Shown here piece after piece: positions 24,782-33,373 of a stretch of DNA of 38,647 nt. This stretch comes from Bacteroidales bacterium. Lineage in GTDB: Bacteria; Bacteroidota; Bacteroidia; Bacteroidales; Bacteroidaceae. The notes under the pieces were generated by a model that saw only the letters and a list, made by a program, of their open reading frames with translations, was not told where the DNA came from and ran no database searches. Where the stretch lies: assembly GCA_004558865.1 (NCBI GenBank), contig SFCY01000003.1, positions 1 through 38,647 on the forward strand. The letters are read 5' to 3'. Position numbers and translations under genes: made by a program. Position 1 is the stretch's first letter; every line of letters starts with the position of its first letter.

Positions 24782-24869
24782 GCCCGTTCCCAGTAAGGTC
24801 TGGCCCATTCCAGACAAGGCCTTTTACCCTTCTCCTTAGAGTGAGGACTGGGAGCGGGCTTTTCTTTTA
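24782..24869 (+). promoter_or_regulatory. Nested hairpin with T-run directly before hutI (possible attenuator)
   Basis: An outer stem GCCCGTTCCCAGT (24782-24794) pairs with ACTGGGAGCGGGC (24847-24859), 13 bp with one G-T pair. It encloses a second hairpin GTCTGG-CCCATT-CCAGAC (24798-24815). TTTTCTTTT follows at 24860-24868, and the hutI ATG is at 24872. In form this is an intrinsic terminator, yet it lies inside the operon with no room for a new promoter. Confidence 0.7.
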
Positions 24870-24871
24870 TT

Positions 24872-26095
24872 ATGCGAAGAATCATCTATAACATCAAGAC
24901 AATCTTTGGCATACGGCCTAAAGATTGTCTGCGGCTGAATGGCGGGGAGATGAGCAGCCCCTTCTCGCTCGACAATGCATGGCTGGTTTCGCGCGATGGT
25001 GTCATTGAGGGTTTCGGTGCCATGGACGCCTGTCCGCGCGAGGAGACTTTCGACGAGAGCGTTGACGCCATGGGAGGCATGTTGCTCCCAGCGTTTTGTG
25101 ACAGCCATACACATCTGGTCTACGCAGGGCAGCGTGAGCAGGAGTGGGTGGACAAGATTCGTGGACTGAGCTACGCCGAAGTTGCCCGGCGGGGTGGGGG
25201 AATCCTCAATTCCGCCGACCTGCTTCATCTCACATCTGAGGACGAACTCTATCGCCAAGCCATGGAGCGTGTAGAGGAGATTGAGGCTAAGGGAACAGGA
25301 TGTGTGGAAATCAAGAGTGGCTACGGACTCAACACGGATGACGAGTTGAAGATGCTCCGCGTCATAAGGCGTGTCAGCGAGTCTGCTCCCATCAAGGTTG
25401 TCTCCACCTTTCTCGGCGCCCACGCTGTGTCGCGCCAGTATTTGGGTCGGCAGGCAGAGTATGTCGACATGCTCATACGTGAGATGCTGCCCGAGGTGGG
25501 ACGCGAACGTCTGGCAGACTTCGTCGACGTGTTCTGCGATGAGGGCTTCTTCACTCCCGAGGAGATGGATAGTATACTCGATGCCGCCGCCAAATATGGG
25601 ATGAGGCCTAAGGTGCATGTCGACGAGCTTGCAGCCGGTGAGGGGTTGCGTGTGGCAGTCAACCGCCATGCCTTGTCGGTCGACCACTTGGAGAGCATGC
25701 CTGAAAGCGACATTCCCATGTTGAAGGCTTCGGCCACAATGCCCACGGCCCTTCCAGGCACCTCTTTCTTTTCCAACATGCCCTACGCCAAATGCCGCAG
25801 CATGATTGACGCGGGATTGGGTGTGGCCTTGGCCAGCGACTACAATCCTGGTTCCACACCCTCGGGCGACATGAAGTTTGTGATGTCGCTGGCTTGCATG
25901 AAGATGAGGCTGTTGCCTGAGGAAGCACTCAACGCAGTGACCATCAATGGTGCTTACGCCATGGGATTGAGTCGCGATTATGGCAGCATCACCGTTGGAC
26001 GCAAGGCCAGTCTCATCCTGACCAAGGCTGTTCCGTCGCTGGCTTATTTGCCTTACGCCTATACCACCAATTGCCTGCGCCAGTGTTTCCACTAA
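24872..26095 (+). CDS. hutI: Imidazolonepropionase
   Basis: A 407-residue metal-dependent amidohydrolase that opens imidazolone-propionate to N-formimino-glutamate. Metal ligands are seen in DSHTHLVYAG (His79 and His81), KVHVDE (near 248), SVDHLE (near 270) and ASDYNPGSTPSG (near 322). An early RIIYNIKTIFGI strand is typical of the beta-sandwich that flanks the barrel. The start ATG lies only 3 bases after the T-run of the nested hairpin, so its expression probably depends on read-through from hutH. It completes the histidine-to-glutamate set with ftcD, hutU and hutH. Confidence 0.96.
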   Translation: MRRIIYNIKTIFGIRPKDCLRLNGGEMSSPFSLDNAWLVSRDGVIEGFGAMDACPREETFDESVDAMGGMLLPAFCDSHTHLVYAGQREQEWVDKIRGLSYAEVARRGGGILNSADLLHLTSEDELYRQAMERVEEIEAKGTGCVEIKSGYGLNTDDELKMLRVIRRVSESAPIKVVSTFLGAHAVSRQYLGRQAEYVDMLIREMLPEVGRERLADFVDVFCDEGFFTPEEMDSILDAAAKYGMRPKVHVDELAAGEGLRVAVNRHALSVDHLESMPESDIPMLKASATMPTALPGTSFFSNMPYAKCRSMIDAGLGVALASDYNPGSTPSGDMKFVMSLACMKMRLLPEEALNAVTINGAYAMGLSRDYGSITVGRKASLILTKAVPSLAYLPYAYTTNCLRQCFH

Positions 26096-26270
26096 AGTGC
26101 GTGCAAGGTGTTTTGGTCCATCCGTTTGTAGTCGATGCACAGGACAAGACGTGGCAACGCACGGGATATGACGGTGAAGCGAGATAGACAGTGCGGGAAG
26201 GCGAGTTGGACGATATGGGTCAATAGTATTTGAGGGTTGGAACGGAAGTGTTCCCTCAGCCGAAAAACCA

Positions 26271-26306
26271 CAAAAGGCCGGTAGCTGATGGGCTACCGGC
26301 CTTTTG
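26271..26306. terminator. Bidirectional terminator between hutI and the biotin carrier gene
   Basis: A perfect 15-bp stem (CAAAAGGCCGGTAGC with GCTACCGGCCTTTTG) and 6-base loop TGATGG. A-run on the left and T-run on the right let it serve both convergent transcripts. Confidence 0.9.
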
Positions 26307-26325
26307 GCTAATATGCATAGGTGTC

Positions 26326-26760
26326 TTATTCCACCACCACGAGCGGGTCCTCTTCCATGACGGCCTGGCCCACTTTCACGCAGATGGCTGTCACCTTGCC
26401 GTCCTTCTCGGCTTCAATGTTGTTTGCCATCTTCATGGCTTCAAGCACCACGAGGGTGTCGCCTGCCTTCACTTCCTGTCCCACTTCCACATTGATTCCT
26501 GTGATGGTTCCAGGCAGGGGAGCCTTCACGGCATTCTGCGTGTTGACACCAGCGGTTGGAGCTGCCTGCTCTTCATCAGAGGCAGCCTGGGAGGGCTTGC
26601 CGAGAACCACTTTCTTTTTCTCCTGCTCTGTCGGCTTCTCCATACCCACCTCGAAGTTCTCACCGTTGACTTTCACCTTAGCGGTGTAGGTGTCTTCATT
26701 TATTTCTCCAATCTCGACTTTGTATTCTTTACCGTCGATTGTGTATTTGAATTCTTTCAT
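26326..26760 (-). CDS. mmdC: Biotin carboxyl carrier subunit of an acyl-CoA (de)carboxylase
   Basis: A 144-residue carrier protein. The C-terminal biotinyl domain (about 76-144) contains LEAMKM with the biotin-accepting Lys110. A flexible linker rich in Ala, Pro, Gln and Thr covers about 50-78. The N-terminal 45 residues form a short beta region (MKEFKYTIDGKEYKVEIGEI) typical of MmdC and GcdC-type carriers. It carries CO2 between the carboxyltransferase and either a biotin carboxylase or a sodium pump. It is the last gene of the minus-strand group, 23 bases after the 49-aa gene. Symbol by resemblance and context. Confidence 0.93.
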   Translation of the reverse strand: MKEFKYTIDGKEYKVEIGEINEDTYTAKVKVNGENFEVGMEKPTEQEKKKVVLGKPSQAASDEEQAAPTAGVNTQNAVKAPLPGTITGINVEVGQEVKAGDTLVVLEAMKMANNIEAEKDGKVTAICVKVGQAVMEEDPLVVVE

Positions 26761-26783
26761 TTTTGGATGTTGCTTGTTTTGAA

Positions 26784-26933
26784 TTAGGGCTTGGCTGTGA
26801 ACGAGAGGAACTTAGCATCCCACATTGTCTGCTTGGGCTTGATGGTGATGATGCCACTCTCCTTCTCGTGCACGTTGTTGCCTTGGTATTCGTAGAGCGC
26901 CATTGCGATGGCAGCAAAAATGTTCTTGTCCAT
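26784..26933 (-). CDS. 49-residue MmdE-like small subunit
   Basis: A 49-codon gene between the carboxyltransferase and carrier genes. The product has an Ala/Met-rich start (DKNIFAAIAMALYEYQ), then NNVHEKESGIITIKPKQTMW and a basic end (FTAKP). I read it as similar to the C-terminal part of OadG/MmdD delta subunits, without the membrane helix. Veillonella methylmalonyl-CoA decarboxylase has an epsilon subunit (MmdE) of similar size homologous to the end of MmdD, so an epsilon-like subunit is the best guess. It sits 20 bases after the carboxyltransferase stop and is clearly co-transcribed. The frame extends upstream inside the preceding gene, but the ATG at 26933 is the natural start. Confidence 0.75.
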   Translation of the reverse strand: MDKNIFAAIAMALYEYQGNNVHEKESGIITIKPKQTMWDAKFLSFTAKP

Positions 26934-26953
26934 GATTCTGGGAGTTTTTGGAA

Positions 26954-28519
26954 TTACATCGGCATGCATCCGTGCTTCTTTGCGGGGAGTGTCATGCGCT
27001 TGTGGGCCAGCTGGGCCAGGCCGCGGCAGATGCGGAAGCGCGTGTTGCGCGGCTCTATGACATCGTCGATATAGCCGAACTGGGCAGCCTGATACGGATT
27101 GGCAAACGTCTCGGTGTACTCCTCTTCCTTCTCGGCGAGGAACTGGCCGACATCGCCACCCTCTTCCTTCACCTTCTTGGCTTCCTTGCCGCAAAGGATG
27201 GCCACAGCTCCCGAGGCACCCATCACGGCAATCTCTGCCGTGGGCCATGCGTAGTTGAGGTCGTTGCGGAGTTGCTTGCAGCCCATCACAATATGGGAGC
27301 CGCCATAGCTCTTGCGTAGTGTTACGGTAATCTTGGGCACAGTGGCCTCACCGTAGGCGTAGAGCAGCTGCGCACCGTGGAGGATGACTGCATTGTACTC
27401 CTGTCCGGTTCCAGGAAGGAATCCAGGCACGTCGACCAAAGAGACAATGGGAATGTTGAAAGCATCGCAGAAGCGCACGAAGCGTGCGCCCTTGCGCGAG
27501 GCGTTCACATCGAGCACGCCGGCGTAGGCTGAGGGCTGGTTGGCGACAATGCCGACACTCTGGCCGTTGAAGCGGGCAAAGCCCGTGATGATGTTTTTGG
27601 CAAACTTGGGCTGCACCTCGAAGAACTCTCCATTGTCGGTGATGGCCGTGATGACCTTGTACATGTCGTATGCCTTGTTGGGGTCGTCGGGCAGTATTTC
27701 GTTGAGTGAGTCCTCTGTGCGGCTGATGGGATCGGTGCATTCCACACGGGGAGCCTCCTCCGCGTTGTTCGACGGCAGATAGCTGAGGAGCGTCTTCAGC
27801 ATTTCCATGCATTCCTCCTCGGTCTTGGCCGTGAAGCTTGTCACACCGCTTTTGCTGGCATGCACGCTGGCCCCGCCCAAATGCTCGGAGTCGATGTCCT
27901 CACCCGTGACAGTCTTCACCACTTTGGGGCCTGTGAGGAACATGTAGCTCGTTCCCTCAGTCATGAAGATGAAGTCGGTCAGGGCAGGAGAGTAGACAGC
28001 TCCACCCGCGCAGGGGCCCATGATGCAGGAAATCTGCGGCACGACGCCAGAGGCCAAGATATTGCGCTCGAAAATCTCACCGTAGCCAGCGAGGGCGGAA
28101 ATGCCTTCCTGAATACGAGCACCACCAGAATCGTTCATGCCGATGACAGGCGCGCCGTTGGCCATGGCCATATCCATCACCTTGCAGATTTTCTGACTCA
28201 TGGTTTCGGAAAGAGAGCCGCCGTTGACAGTGAAGTCCTGTGCATAGACATAGACGAGGCGACCGTCGATGGTGGCAGAGCCGGCCACAACGCCATCGCC
28301 CAAGAACTGCTTCTTCTCCATGCCGAAATTATGGCAGCGGTGAAGCTTGAACATGTCATACTCTTCGAACGAGCCTTTGTCGACGAGCATATCAATACGT
28401 TCACGGGCTGTGTATTTGCCACGGGCATGCTGCTTTTCGATGGCTTTCTCCCCACCACCGAGGCGTGCCTGCTCGCGCTTGGCGAGAAGCTCTTTAATCT
28501 TTTCTGTTTGTTTGCTCAT
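26954..28519 (-). CDS. mmdA: Acyl-CoA carboxyltransferase subunit (methylmalonyl-CoA decarboxylase alpha / PccB type)
   Basis: A 521-residue carboxyltransferase with two crotonase-like halves. The N-terminal half has GARIQEGISALAGYGEIF, and the oxyanion-hole segment is MGPCAGGAVYSPALTDF near 165-181. The C-terminal half has VDVPGFLPGTGQEYNAVILHGAQLLYAYGEATVP (about 376-409) and TLRKSYGGSHIVMG. It moves carboxyl between biotin and propionyl- or methylmalonyl-CoA. The length matches MmdA and PccB (510-525). Without an oadB-like gene nearby I cannot say whether it works in a sodium-pumping decarboxylase or a soluble carboxylase. Promoter at 28549-28556. Confidence 0.93.
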   Translation of the reverse strand: MSKQTEKIKELLAKREQARLGGGEKAIEKQHARGKYTARERIDMLVDKGSFEEYDMFKLHRCHNFGMEKKQFLGDGVVAGSATIDGRLVYVYAQDFTVNGGSLSETMSQKICKVMDMAMANGAPVIGMNDSGGARIQEGISALAGYGEIFERNILASGVVPQISCIMGPCAGGAVYSPALTDFIFMTEGTSYMFLTGPKVVKTVTGEDIDSEHLGGASVHASKSGVTSFTAKTEEECMEMLKTLLSYLPSNNAEEAPRVECTDPISRTEDSLNEILPDDPNKAYDMYKVITAITDNGEFFEVQPKFAKNIITGFARFNGQSVGIVANQPSAYAGVLDVNASRKGARFVRFCDAFNIPIVSLVDVPGFLPGTGQEYNAVILHGAQLLYAYGEATVPKITVTLRKSYGGSHIVMGCKQLRNDLNYAWPTAEIAVMGASGAVAILCGKEAKKVKEEGGDVGQFLAEKEEEYTETFANPYQAAQFGYIDDVIEPRNTRFRICRGLAQLAHKRMTLPAKKHGCMPM

Positions 28520-28548
28520 AATTTATAGCTGTTGTTTGATTTTTCGTG

Positions 28549-28556
28549 CAAAATTA
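28549..28556 (-). promoter_or_regulatory. -7 element of the mmdA operon
   Basis: Minus-strand TAATTTTG matches TAnnTTTG, 29 bases before the ATG at 28519. Confidence 0.6.
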
Positions 28557-28597
28557 CTGTTTTTTATCGACATAGCGAAAAGATGGGGACATTAATG

Positions 28598-29071
28598 TCA
28601 CCATCTTCTGCTTTTCACCTGCGCATCGGCTTTCTCCCAGTTGGTGTCGAGCGAGAACTGTGTGATATAGTTGGCGTTGTTGTAATAGCTCCACACCAGG
28701 TCCTTGTCAGAATCGTTGAACCATGGGTTGTTGATGCTGGCATTGCGGTAGACGGCGATGACCTCGTCTTTTTGGCTGGTTTTGGTGGCCTTTGCCAAGC
28801 GCTGTGTGAAGGTGTCGATGAAGTCGTAGAGCGCGTAGGCCTGGCGGTCGAGCATCGTCATGCTGCTGTCGGGCATCACCTCGCTGGCTTTCATGGCCAT
28901 GTATTCCAGGGCGTCCACTTTGAACGTGGCAATCTTGCGGGTCTCGATGTCGAGCTGCGTGCTGTCGGCAATCTTCTTCGAGAGTCGGTAAACTTCTTTG
29001 TATACCTGCTGTGCGTTGGCGCTCAAGGTGGTGAGGCAGAGCATCAGCAATGCAATCATTGTCTTTTTCAT
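28598..29071 (-). CDS. Secreted protein of unknown function
   Basis: A 157-residue exported protein. The signal peptide is MKKTMIALLMLCLTTLSANAQ with cleavage after ANA (residue 20). The mature chain is helical and charged (EVYRLSKKIADSTQLDIETRKIATFKVDALEYMAMKA), ends in KSRRW, and has no recognised motif. It may form a helical bundle in the periplasm. The frame could begin at a TTG upstream (29119), but that would bury the signal peptide, so ATG 29071 is used. A weak promoter candidate (TATCTTTA, 29120-29127, one mismatch) lies upstream. It is separate from the mmd operon downstream by promoter position. Confidence 0.75.
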   Translation of the reverse strand: MKKTMIALLMLCLTTLSANAQQVYKEVYRLSKKIADSTQLDIETRKIATFKVDALEYMAMKASEVMPDSSMTMLDRQAYALYDFIDTFTQRLAKATKTSQKDEVIAVYRNASINNPWFNDSDKDLVWSYYNNANYITQFSLDTNWEKADAQVKSRRW

Positions 29072-29154
29072 ATCTTTTTTCTTGTTTGAATGATTACGAT
29101 ATAACGTTTGATTTGGCAATAAAGATACACAGCGGCCACAACTTTTAAGATTTA

Positions 29155-29733
29155 TTATTGATGGGCGATACGGTCTTTGTTGCGTGTGGCAAAGTCCTTC
29201 CAGCTGCTGTAGCCTTTGGCCTCGCTTTGGGGGCGTCCCATCTGCAGGAAATGGCAGTAGGCCGCGCCGAGGGCGTCGGTGGCATCCATGAATCGTGGCA
29301 TGTCGTCGTCGCTGAGGTGGAGCATGCGGCGGAGCATGTCGGCCACTTGCTGCTTGCTGGCCGAGCCGTTGCCGGTGATGGCCATCTTGATTTTCAGCGG
29401 TGCATACTCGTGGATGGGAACGTCGCGACAGATGGCGGCTGCGATGGCGACCCCTTGCGCTCGTCCCAACTTGAGCATGGATTGTACGTTCTTGCCGAAG
29501 AAGGGAGCCTCGATGGCCATTTCGTCTGGCAAGTACTCTTCTATGATTCCCAACACGCGCTGGTAGATGCGTCCCAGCCTCAAGTAGGGATCGTGCATCT
29601 TGCGCAGGTCGATGACTCCCATGGCCATCATCGAAGCCTTATTGCCCGCCACTTTAAGGAGTCCATAGCCCATGACGTTGGTTCCCGGGTCGATGCCGAG
29701 GATGATTTTGCCAGTCTTTGAGAGTTCTGCCAT
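29155..29733 (-). CDS. ruvC: Holliday junction endonuclease RuvC
   Basis: A 192-residue crossover-junction nuclease that resolves Holliday junctions. Catalytic acids fit the family: Asp15 in LGIDPGTNVMGYG, Glu75 in AIEAPFFGKN and the TDALGAAYCH segment near 148-157. The length is slightly above E. coli RuvC (173). Its ATG directly abuts the stop of the MBL-fold hydrolase gene, with no gap, so translation is probably coupled. RuvAB is not in this window. Confidence 0.95.
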   Translation of the reverse strand: MAELSKTGKIILGIDPGTNVMGYGLLKVAGNKASMMAMGVIDLRKMHDPYLRLGRIYQRVLGIIEEYLPDEMAIEAPFFGKNVQSMLKLGRAQGVAIAAAICRDVPIHEYAPLKIKMAITGNGSASKQQVADMLRRMLHLSDDDMPRFMDATDALGAAYCHFLQMGRPQSEAKGYSSWKDFATRNKDRIAHQ

Positions 29734-30378
29734 CTATCGGTCGAGATAGGGATTGGAGGTCTGCTCCTTGCCCATGGTGGTGTAGTCGCCGTGTCCGGGA
29801 AGGATTTGTGTCTCGTCGGGAAGTTGGCTGATGGCGCGCAGGCTTTGGATGAGCAGGAACATGCTTCCGCCGGGAATGTCGGTGCGCCCCACTGAGTTGT
29901 GGAACAGTGTGTCGCCGGAGAAGGCCACATTCTCCTCCTTGCAATAGTAGAACACGCTGCCGGGCGTGTGGCCGGGTGTCTCAAGGATGGTGAAAGTGTG
30001 GCTTCCAAAACATATTTTGTCGTTGGCGCTTAGGAAGCGGCCCACGGCGGGCATCTCGTAGTCGAGTGTGATGTTGCAGAACGATTCGGCCTGCTCGGGC
30101 AGGGTGTCCATGAGCTGGGCCTCGTCGTCGTGGACCTCGGGCTGCAGCCCAAACTCCTCGAACATCGTGTTGTTGCCAAAGTTGTGGTCGATATGGCCAT
30201 GGGTGGCAATGAGGTGCTTCGGCACGAGGTGGTTGCTGCGGATGTATTCGACAATGGCCTTGCGCTCCTCGGGGAAGAAGGCGCCGCAGTCGACGATGAC
30301 GCACTCGTTGGTCTCGTCGCTCATCACGTATGTGTTCTCTTGAATAGGGTTGCAAACAAAACGTACTATATTCAGCAT
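29734..30378 (-). CDS. MBL-fold metal hydrolase, glyoxalase II-like
   Basis: A 214-residue metallo-beta-lactamase-fold hydrolase. Zinc ligands are in ATHGHIDHNFG (THxHxDH, near 58-65), GHTPGSVFYY, FSGDTLFHNSVGRTD and LPGHGDYT near the C-terminus. This pattern is that of small bacterial glyoxalase II-like thioesterases; the substrate is not certain. The start ATG 30378 overlaps the rsmG stop by 7 bases, and it abuts ruvC downstream, so rsmG, this gene and ruvC form one tight operon. Upstream in-frame starts fall inside rsmG and are not used. Confidence 0.92.
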   Translation of the reverse strand: MLNIVRFVCNPIQENTYVMSDETNECVIVDCGAFFPEERKAIVEYIRSNHLVPKHLIATHGHIDHNFGNNTMFEEFGLQPEVHDDEAQLMDTLPEQAESFCNITLDYEMPAVGRFLSANDKICFGSHTFTILETPGHTPGSVFYYCKEENVAFSGDTLFHNSVGRTDIPGGSMFLLIQSLRAISQLPDETQILPGHGDYTTMGKEQTSNPYLDR

Positions 30379-30992
30379 GGGAGATAAATGATGTTTTTGC
30401 CAACAAACCACTCCTCCTTGAACCATTCGGAAAGAGGGAGCAGGTTGACAATGTTCTTGTAGGGTTTCACTTCTTCGGTTAGGCTTCCGCCCTTTAGGGT
30501 GATGATGCCGTTTGGGAGGGCGTTGCGCTGCCGGCGGGATATGTTCTTGCGCATGAGCTTGAACATGTCGGGAAGCTGCATGACAGCCCGTGAGACGATG
30601 AAGTCGTAATGGCCACGCTCGTCCTCGCCCCTCAGGTGTTCGGCGGCGACGTTTTTCAGCCCGATGGCCTTGGCCACCTCCGTTGCCACCATAATCTTCT
30701 TGCCCGTCCCGTCTATGAGCTTGAAGTTGACTTCGGGGAACATGACGGCGAGTGGGATGCCGGGGAAACCGCCCCCTGTGCCGAAGTCGAGCACGTCGGT
30801 GCCTGGCTTGAAGCGGATGAGCTTGGCTATAGCGAGAGAATGGAGAACGTGATGCTCATAGAGATTGTCGATGTCCTTGCGGGATATGACGTTGATTTTC
30901 GCGTTCCAGTCAGCATACAAGTCGAAGAGAGCGGCGAATTGGCGGCGCTGCTCCTCGCTCAAATCAGGGAAATATTTCAGGATCTCATTCAT
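30372..30992 (-). CDS. rsmG: 16S rRNA (guanine-527 N7)-methyltransferase
   Basis: A 206-residue SAM-dependent methyltransferase that modifies G527 of 16S rRNA. The SAM-binding motif is VLDFGTGGGFPGIPLAVMFP near 69-88. LIDGTGKKIMVATEVAKAIGL follows, and FIVSRAVMQL near 131-140 is the family motif IV region. The length is typical. It overlaps the DUF3298 gene upstream by 4 bases and the MBL gene downstream by 7 bases. Confidence 0.96.
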   Translation of the reverse strand: MNEILKYFPDLSEEQRRQFAALFDLYADWNAKINVISRKDIDNLYEHHVLHSLAIAKLIRFKPGTDVLDFGTGGGFPGIPLAVMFPEVNFKLIDGTGKKIMVATEVAKAIGLKNVAAEHLRGEDERGHYDFIVSRAVMQLPDMFKLMRKNISRRQRNALPNGIITLKGGSLTEEVKPYKNIVNLLPLSEWFKEEWFVGKNIIYLPC

Positions 30993-31777
30993 TGATTTTT
31001 GAGTAAATGCTTGATTTCTTTTTTGCCCACCGCGATTCTCAGTTCGCCGGCGTCGCGGGGAGCCACCTCTTCGGGGGCGTAGATAAACACAATCCGATGG
31101 TCTTGAAGAATGAAGTTGTCGGGAAGATAGGGTCCGTCGTTGGCGAATACTCCTTTCTCGCCCAATTCATGCTCGCTGCGGGCGTCGAAGCGTTCCATCA
31201 TTTTCTGTGTGATGATGCGTAGCAGACCGTTGTTGTAGCCGGGCACGAAGATGTCGTCGAGCGTGATGTGACGGGCTGTCGGAAGATGGAAGTTGCGGGC
31301 CACGGTGTGCCATTGCCGGTTGTCGGCGTTGCCGGAGAGGATGTGGGCTACATAGCAGAACGTGGAGTCAGGACCTTGCAGGGTTTCTGAATACACTTTG
31401 TAAGTGTAATTGTACTGGTCGGCGTTCGACAGGTCTGACTTGTAGAGGCGGACAAACTGTTCGCGCCAGCCGTTGATGCAGTTCTGTGCAATGGATTGGG
31501 CGTATCGGTCGAAGGGCAACCTTCCCTTGGGGATGTATTCGGGCAGGATGATGCCCGAGCTTGCCATTGCGTCGTTGAGCCGCCGCAGCCCGCGGAAATA
31601 TCGCAGGCAGAGGTGTATCTCGCAATGGGGCGAATGGGTGTCGTCGGTGAGAGCCGCCACGGTGTCGACCACAGTGCTGTCGACTTCGAAGCCGCATATC
31701 TTGTCACTGTTGCCGCCTCCCTCCCCACAAGAAGTGAGGAAGAAGACGGCAACCAATGAAAGAATCAGCGTTCTCAT
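30989..31777 (-). CDS. DUF3298 / RsiV-like domain lipoprotein
   Basis: A 262-residue lipoprotein with lipobox LTSC (Cys17) after a hydrophobic leader. The C-terminal 100 residues match the DUF3298 (RsiV) domain: HITLDDIFVPGYNNGLLRII, DNFILQDHRIVFIYAPEEVAP and a GELRIAV strand. In Firmicutes RsiV this domain binds lysozyme; in Bacteroidetes its ligand is unknown. The N-terminal part fits the usual DUF4163-like partner region, but I am less sure. It is co-transcribed with rsmG (4-base overlap) and lies 19 bases after proS. Confidence 0.85.
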   Translation of the reverse strand: MRTLILSLVAVFFLTSCGEGGGNSDKICGFEVDSTVVDTVAALTDDTHSPHCEIHLCLRYFRGLRRLNDAMASSGIILPEYIPKGRLPFDRYAQSIAQNCINGWREQFVRLYKSDLSNADQYNYTYKVYSETLQGPDSTFCYVAHILSGNADNRQWHTVARNFHLPTARHITLDDIFVPGYNNGLLRIITQKMMERFDARSEHELGEKGVFANDGPYLPDNFILQDHRIVFIYAPEEVAPRDAGELRIAVGKKEIKHLLKNQ

Positions 31778-31796
31778 CCTGAACGTCTGTTATCTG

Positions 31797-33278
31797 TTAA
31801 TAGTTGCGGGCTATGATGACGCGTGCCACAGAGGGCTTCCCACTCACCATGTCGGTGCCGGGTGTCTGGTCGTAGCCGTAGGGAATGCATCGGATTGTGG
31901 CTTGGGTCTCCTCTTTGATTTTGGCTTCGGTCTCGGCTGTGCCGTCCCAGGGGCAGAGGAAGAAGCCGCCGTCCTTGATGCGCTCCTTGAAATCCTCGTA
32001 GTTGTCGCAAGGATAGATGTGGGAGTCGCGGAACTTGCGTGCCTTCTCGAAGATGTTGTCTTGGATCTCTTCGAGAAGCTTCTTCACACGGTCAACGATG
32101 CCGTCGAAGCTGACGCTTTCCTTTTCCAATGTGTCGCGGCGCATGATCTCGATGGTGTTGTTCTCCAAGTCGCGTCCGCCCATGACCAAGCGCACGGGAA
32201 CGCCTTTGAGCTCATAGTCGGCAAACTTGAAGCCGGGACGCTTGTTGTCGGCGTCGTCGTATTTGACGCTGACACCAGCCTCGCGCAGCTGTTCGATGGC
32301 GGGCCGCAGCTTGTCGGAGATGGCTTTCAGCTGCTCGTCATTCTTATATATAGGAACGATGACCACCTGGATGGGAGCCACCTTGGGCGGAAGCACCAGA
32401 CCGTTGTCGTCGCTATGTGCCATGATGAGGGCGCCGATGAGGCGCGTGGACACACCCCATGAGGTGGCCCAGACATACTGTGGCTTGTTGTCCTTGTCCA
32501 GATAAGTCACGTCGAAGCTCTTGGCGAAGTTCTGGCCCAAGAAGTGGGACGTGCCGCTCTGCAGGGCTTTGCCGTCTTGCATCATCGCCTCGATGGTGTA
32601 GGTGTCAACGGCGCCTGCGAAGCGCTCTGTCTCGCTCTTCTCGCCCCGAACCACAGGAACAGCAATCACGTTCTCGGCGAAGTTGGCATAGACGTTGAGC
32701 ATTTTCTTGGCCAGCTCGCGGGCTTCCTCCATTGTGGCATGGGCTGTGTGGCCTTCCTGCCAAAGAAATTCTGAGGTGCGGAGGAAGGGGCGTGTGCGCA
32801 TCTCCCAGCGCATCACGTTGCACCACTGGTTGCAGAGAATCGGCAGATCGCGCCAACTGTGGATCCAGCCTTTGTAGGTGTTCCAGACCATCGTTTCGGA
32901 AGTGGGGCGGATGATGAGTTCCTCCTCGAGCTTGGCGGTCGGGTCGACGATGATGTCCTTGCCATCGTCGCTGGTTTTCAGGCGGTAGTGGGTGACCACG
33001 GCACTCTCCTTGGCGAAGCCCTTGACGTGTTCAGCCTCGCGGGCGAAGAAGCTCTTTGGAATGAGCAGTGGGAAGTAGGCGTTCTGCACGCCCACCTTCT
33101 TGAAGTCAGCGTCCAAGGCGGCTTGCATCTTCTCCCAGATAGCATAGCCGTAAGGTTTGATGATCATGCATCCGCGCACGGGAGCCTGCTCGGCCAAATC
33201 TGCTTTCATCACTAAGTCGTTGTACCACTGGCTGTAGTTGTCAGCGCGCTTGGTCAACTGTTTTAATTCTTTTGCCAT
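31797..33278 (-). CDS. proS: Prolyl-tRNA synthetase (short, archaeal/eukaryotic type)
   Basis: A 493-residue class II aminoacyl-tRNA synthetase charging tRNA-Pro. Motif 2 is seen in NQWCNVMRWEMRTRPFLRTSEFLWQEGHTAH and motif 3 near WGVSTRLIGALIMAHSD. RPTSE (near 127-131) contacts proline. There is no bacterial INS editing insertion, and the C-terminal extension after the anticodon-binding domain ends in tyrosine (ARVIIARNY), as in the archaeal-type ProS carried by Bacteroidetes. It is the first gene of the minus-strand group proS, DUF3298, rsmG, MBL, ruvC. Confidence 0.96.
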   Translation of the reverse strand: MAKELKQLTKRADNYSQWYNDLVMKADLAEQAPVRGCMIIKPYGYAIWEKMQAALDADFKKVGVQNAYFPLLIPKSFFAREAEHVKGFAKESAVVTHYRLKTSDDGKDIIVDPTAKLEEELIIRPTSETMVWNTYKGWIHSWRDLPILCNQWCNVMRWEMRTRPFLRTSEFLWQEGHTAHATMEEARELAKKMLNVYANFAENVIAVPVVRGEKSETERFAGAVDTYTIEAMMQDGKALQSGTSHFLGQNFAKSFDVTYLDKDNKPQYVWATSWGVSTRLIGALIMAHSDDNGLVLPPKVAPIQVVIVPIYKNDEQLKAISDKLRPAIEQLREAGVSVKYDDADNKRPGFKFADYELKGVPVRLVMGGRDLENNTIEIMRRDTLEKESVSFDGIVDRVKKLLEEIQDNIFEKARKFRDSHIYPCDNYEDFKERIKDGGFFLCPWDGTAETEAKIKEETQATIRCIPYGYDQTPGTDMVSGKPSVARVIIARNY

Positions 33279-33373
33279 TTCTTCTTATTTCTTTTTTCCA
33301 ATTTTCCTGTCATGAGTAGGGATTTGCCGAAAGAAAATAGGGATATTTCCTTTGCTGTTACCCAAGAAAGTCT

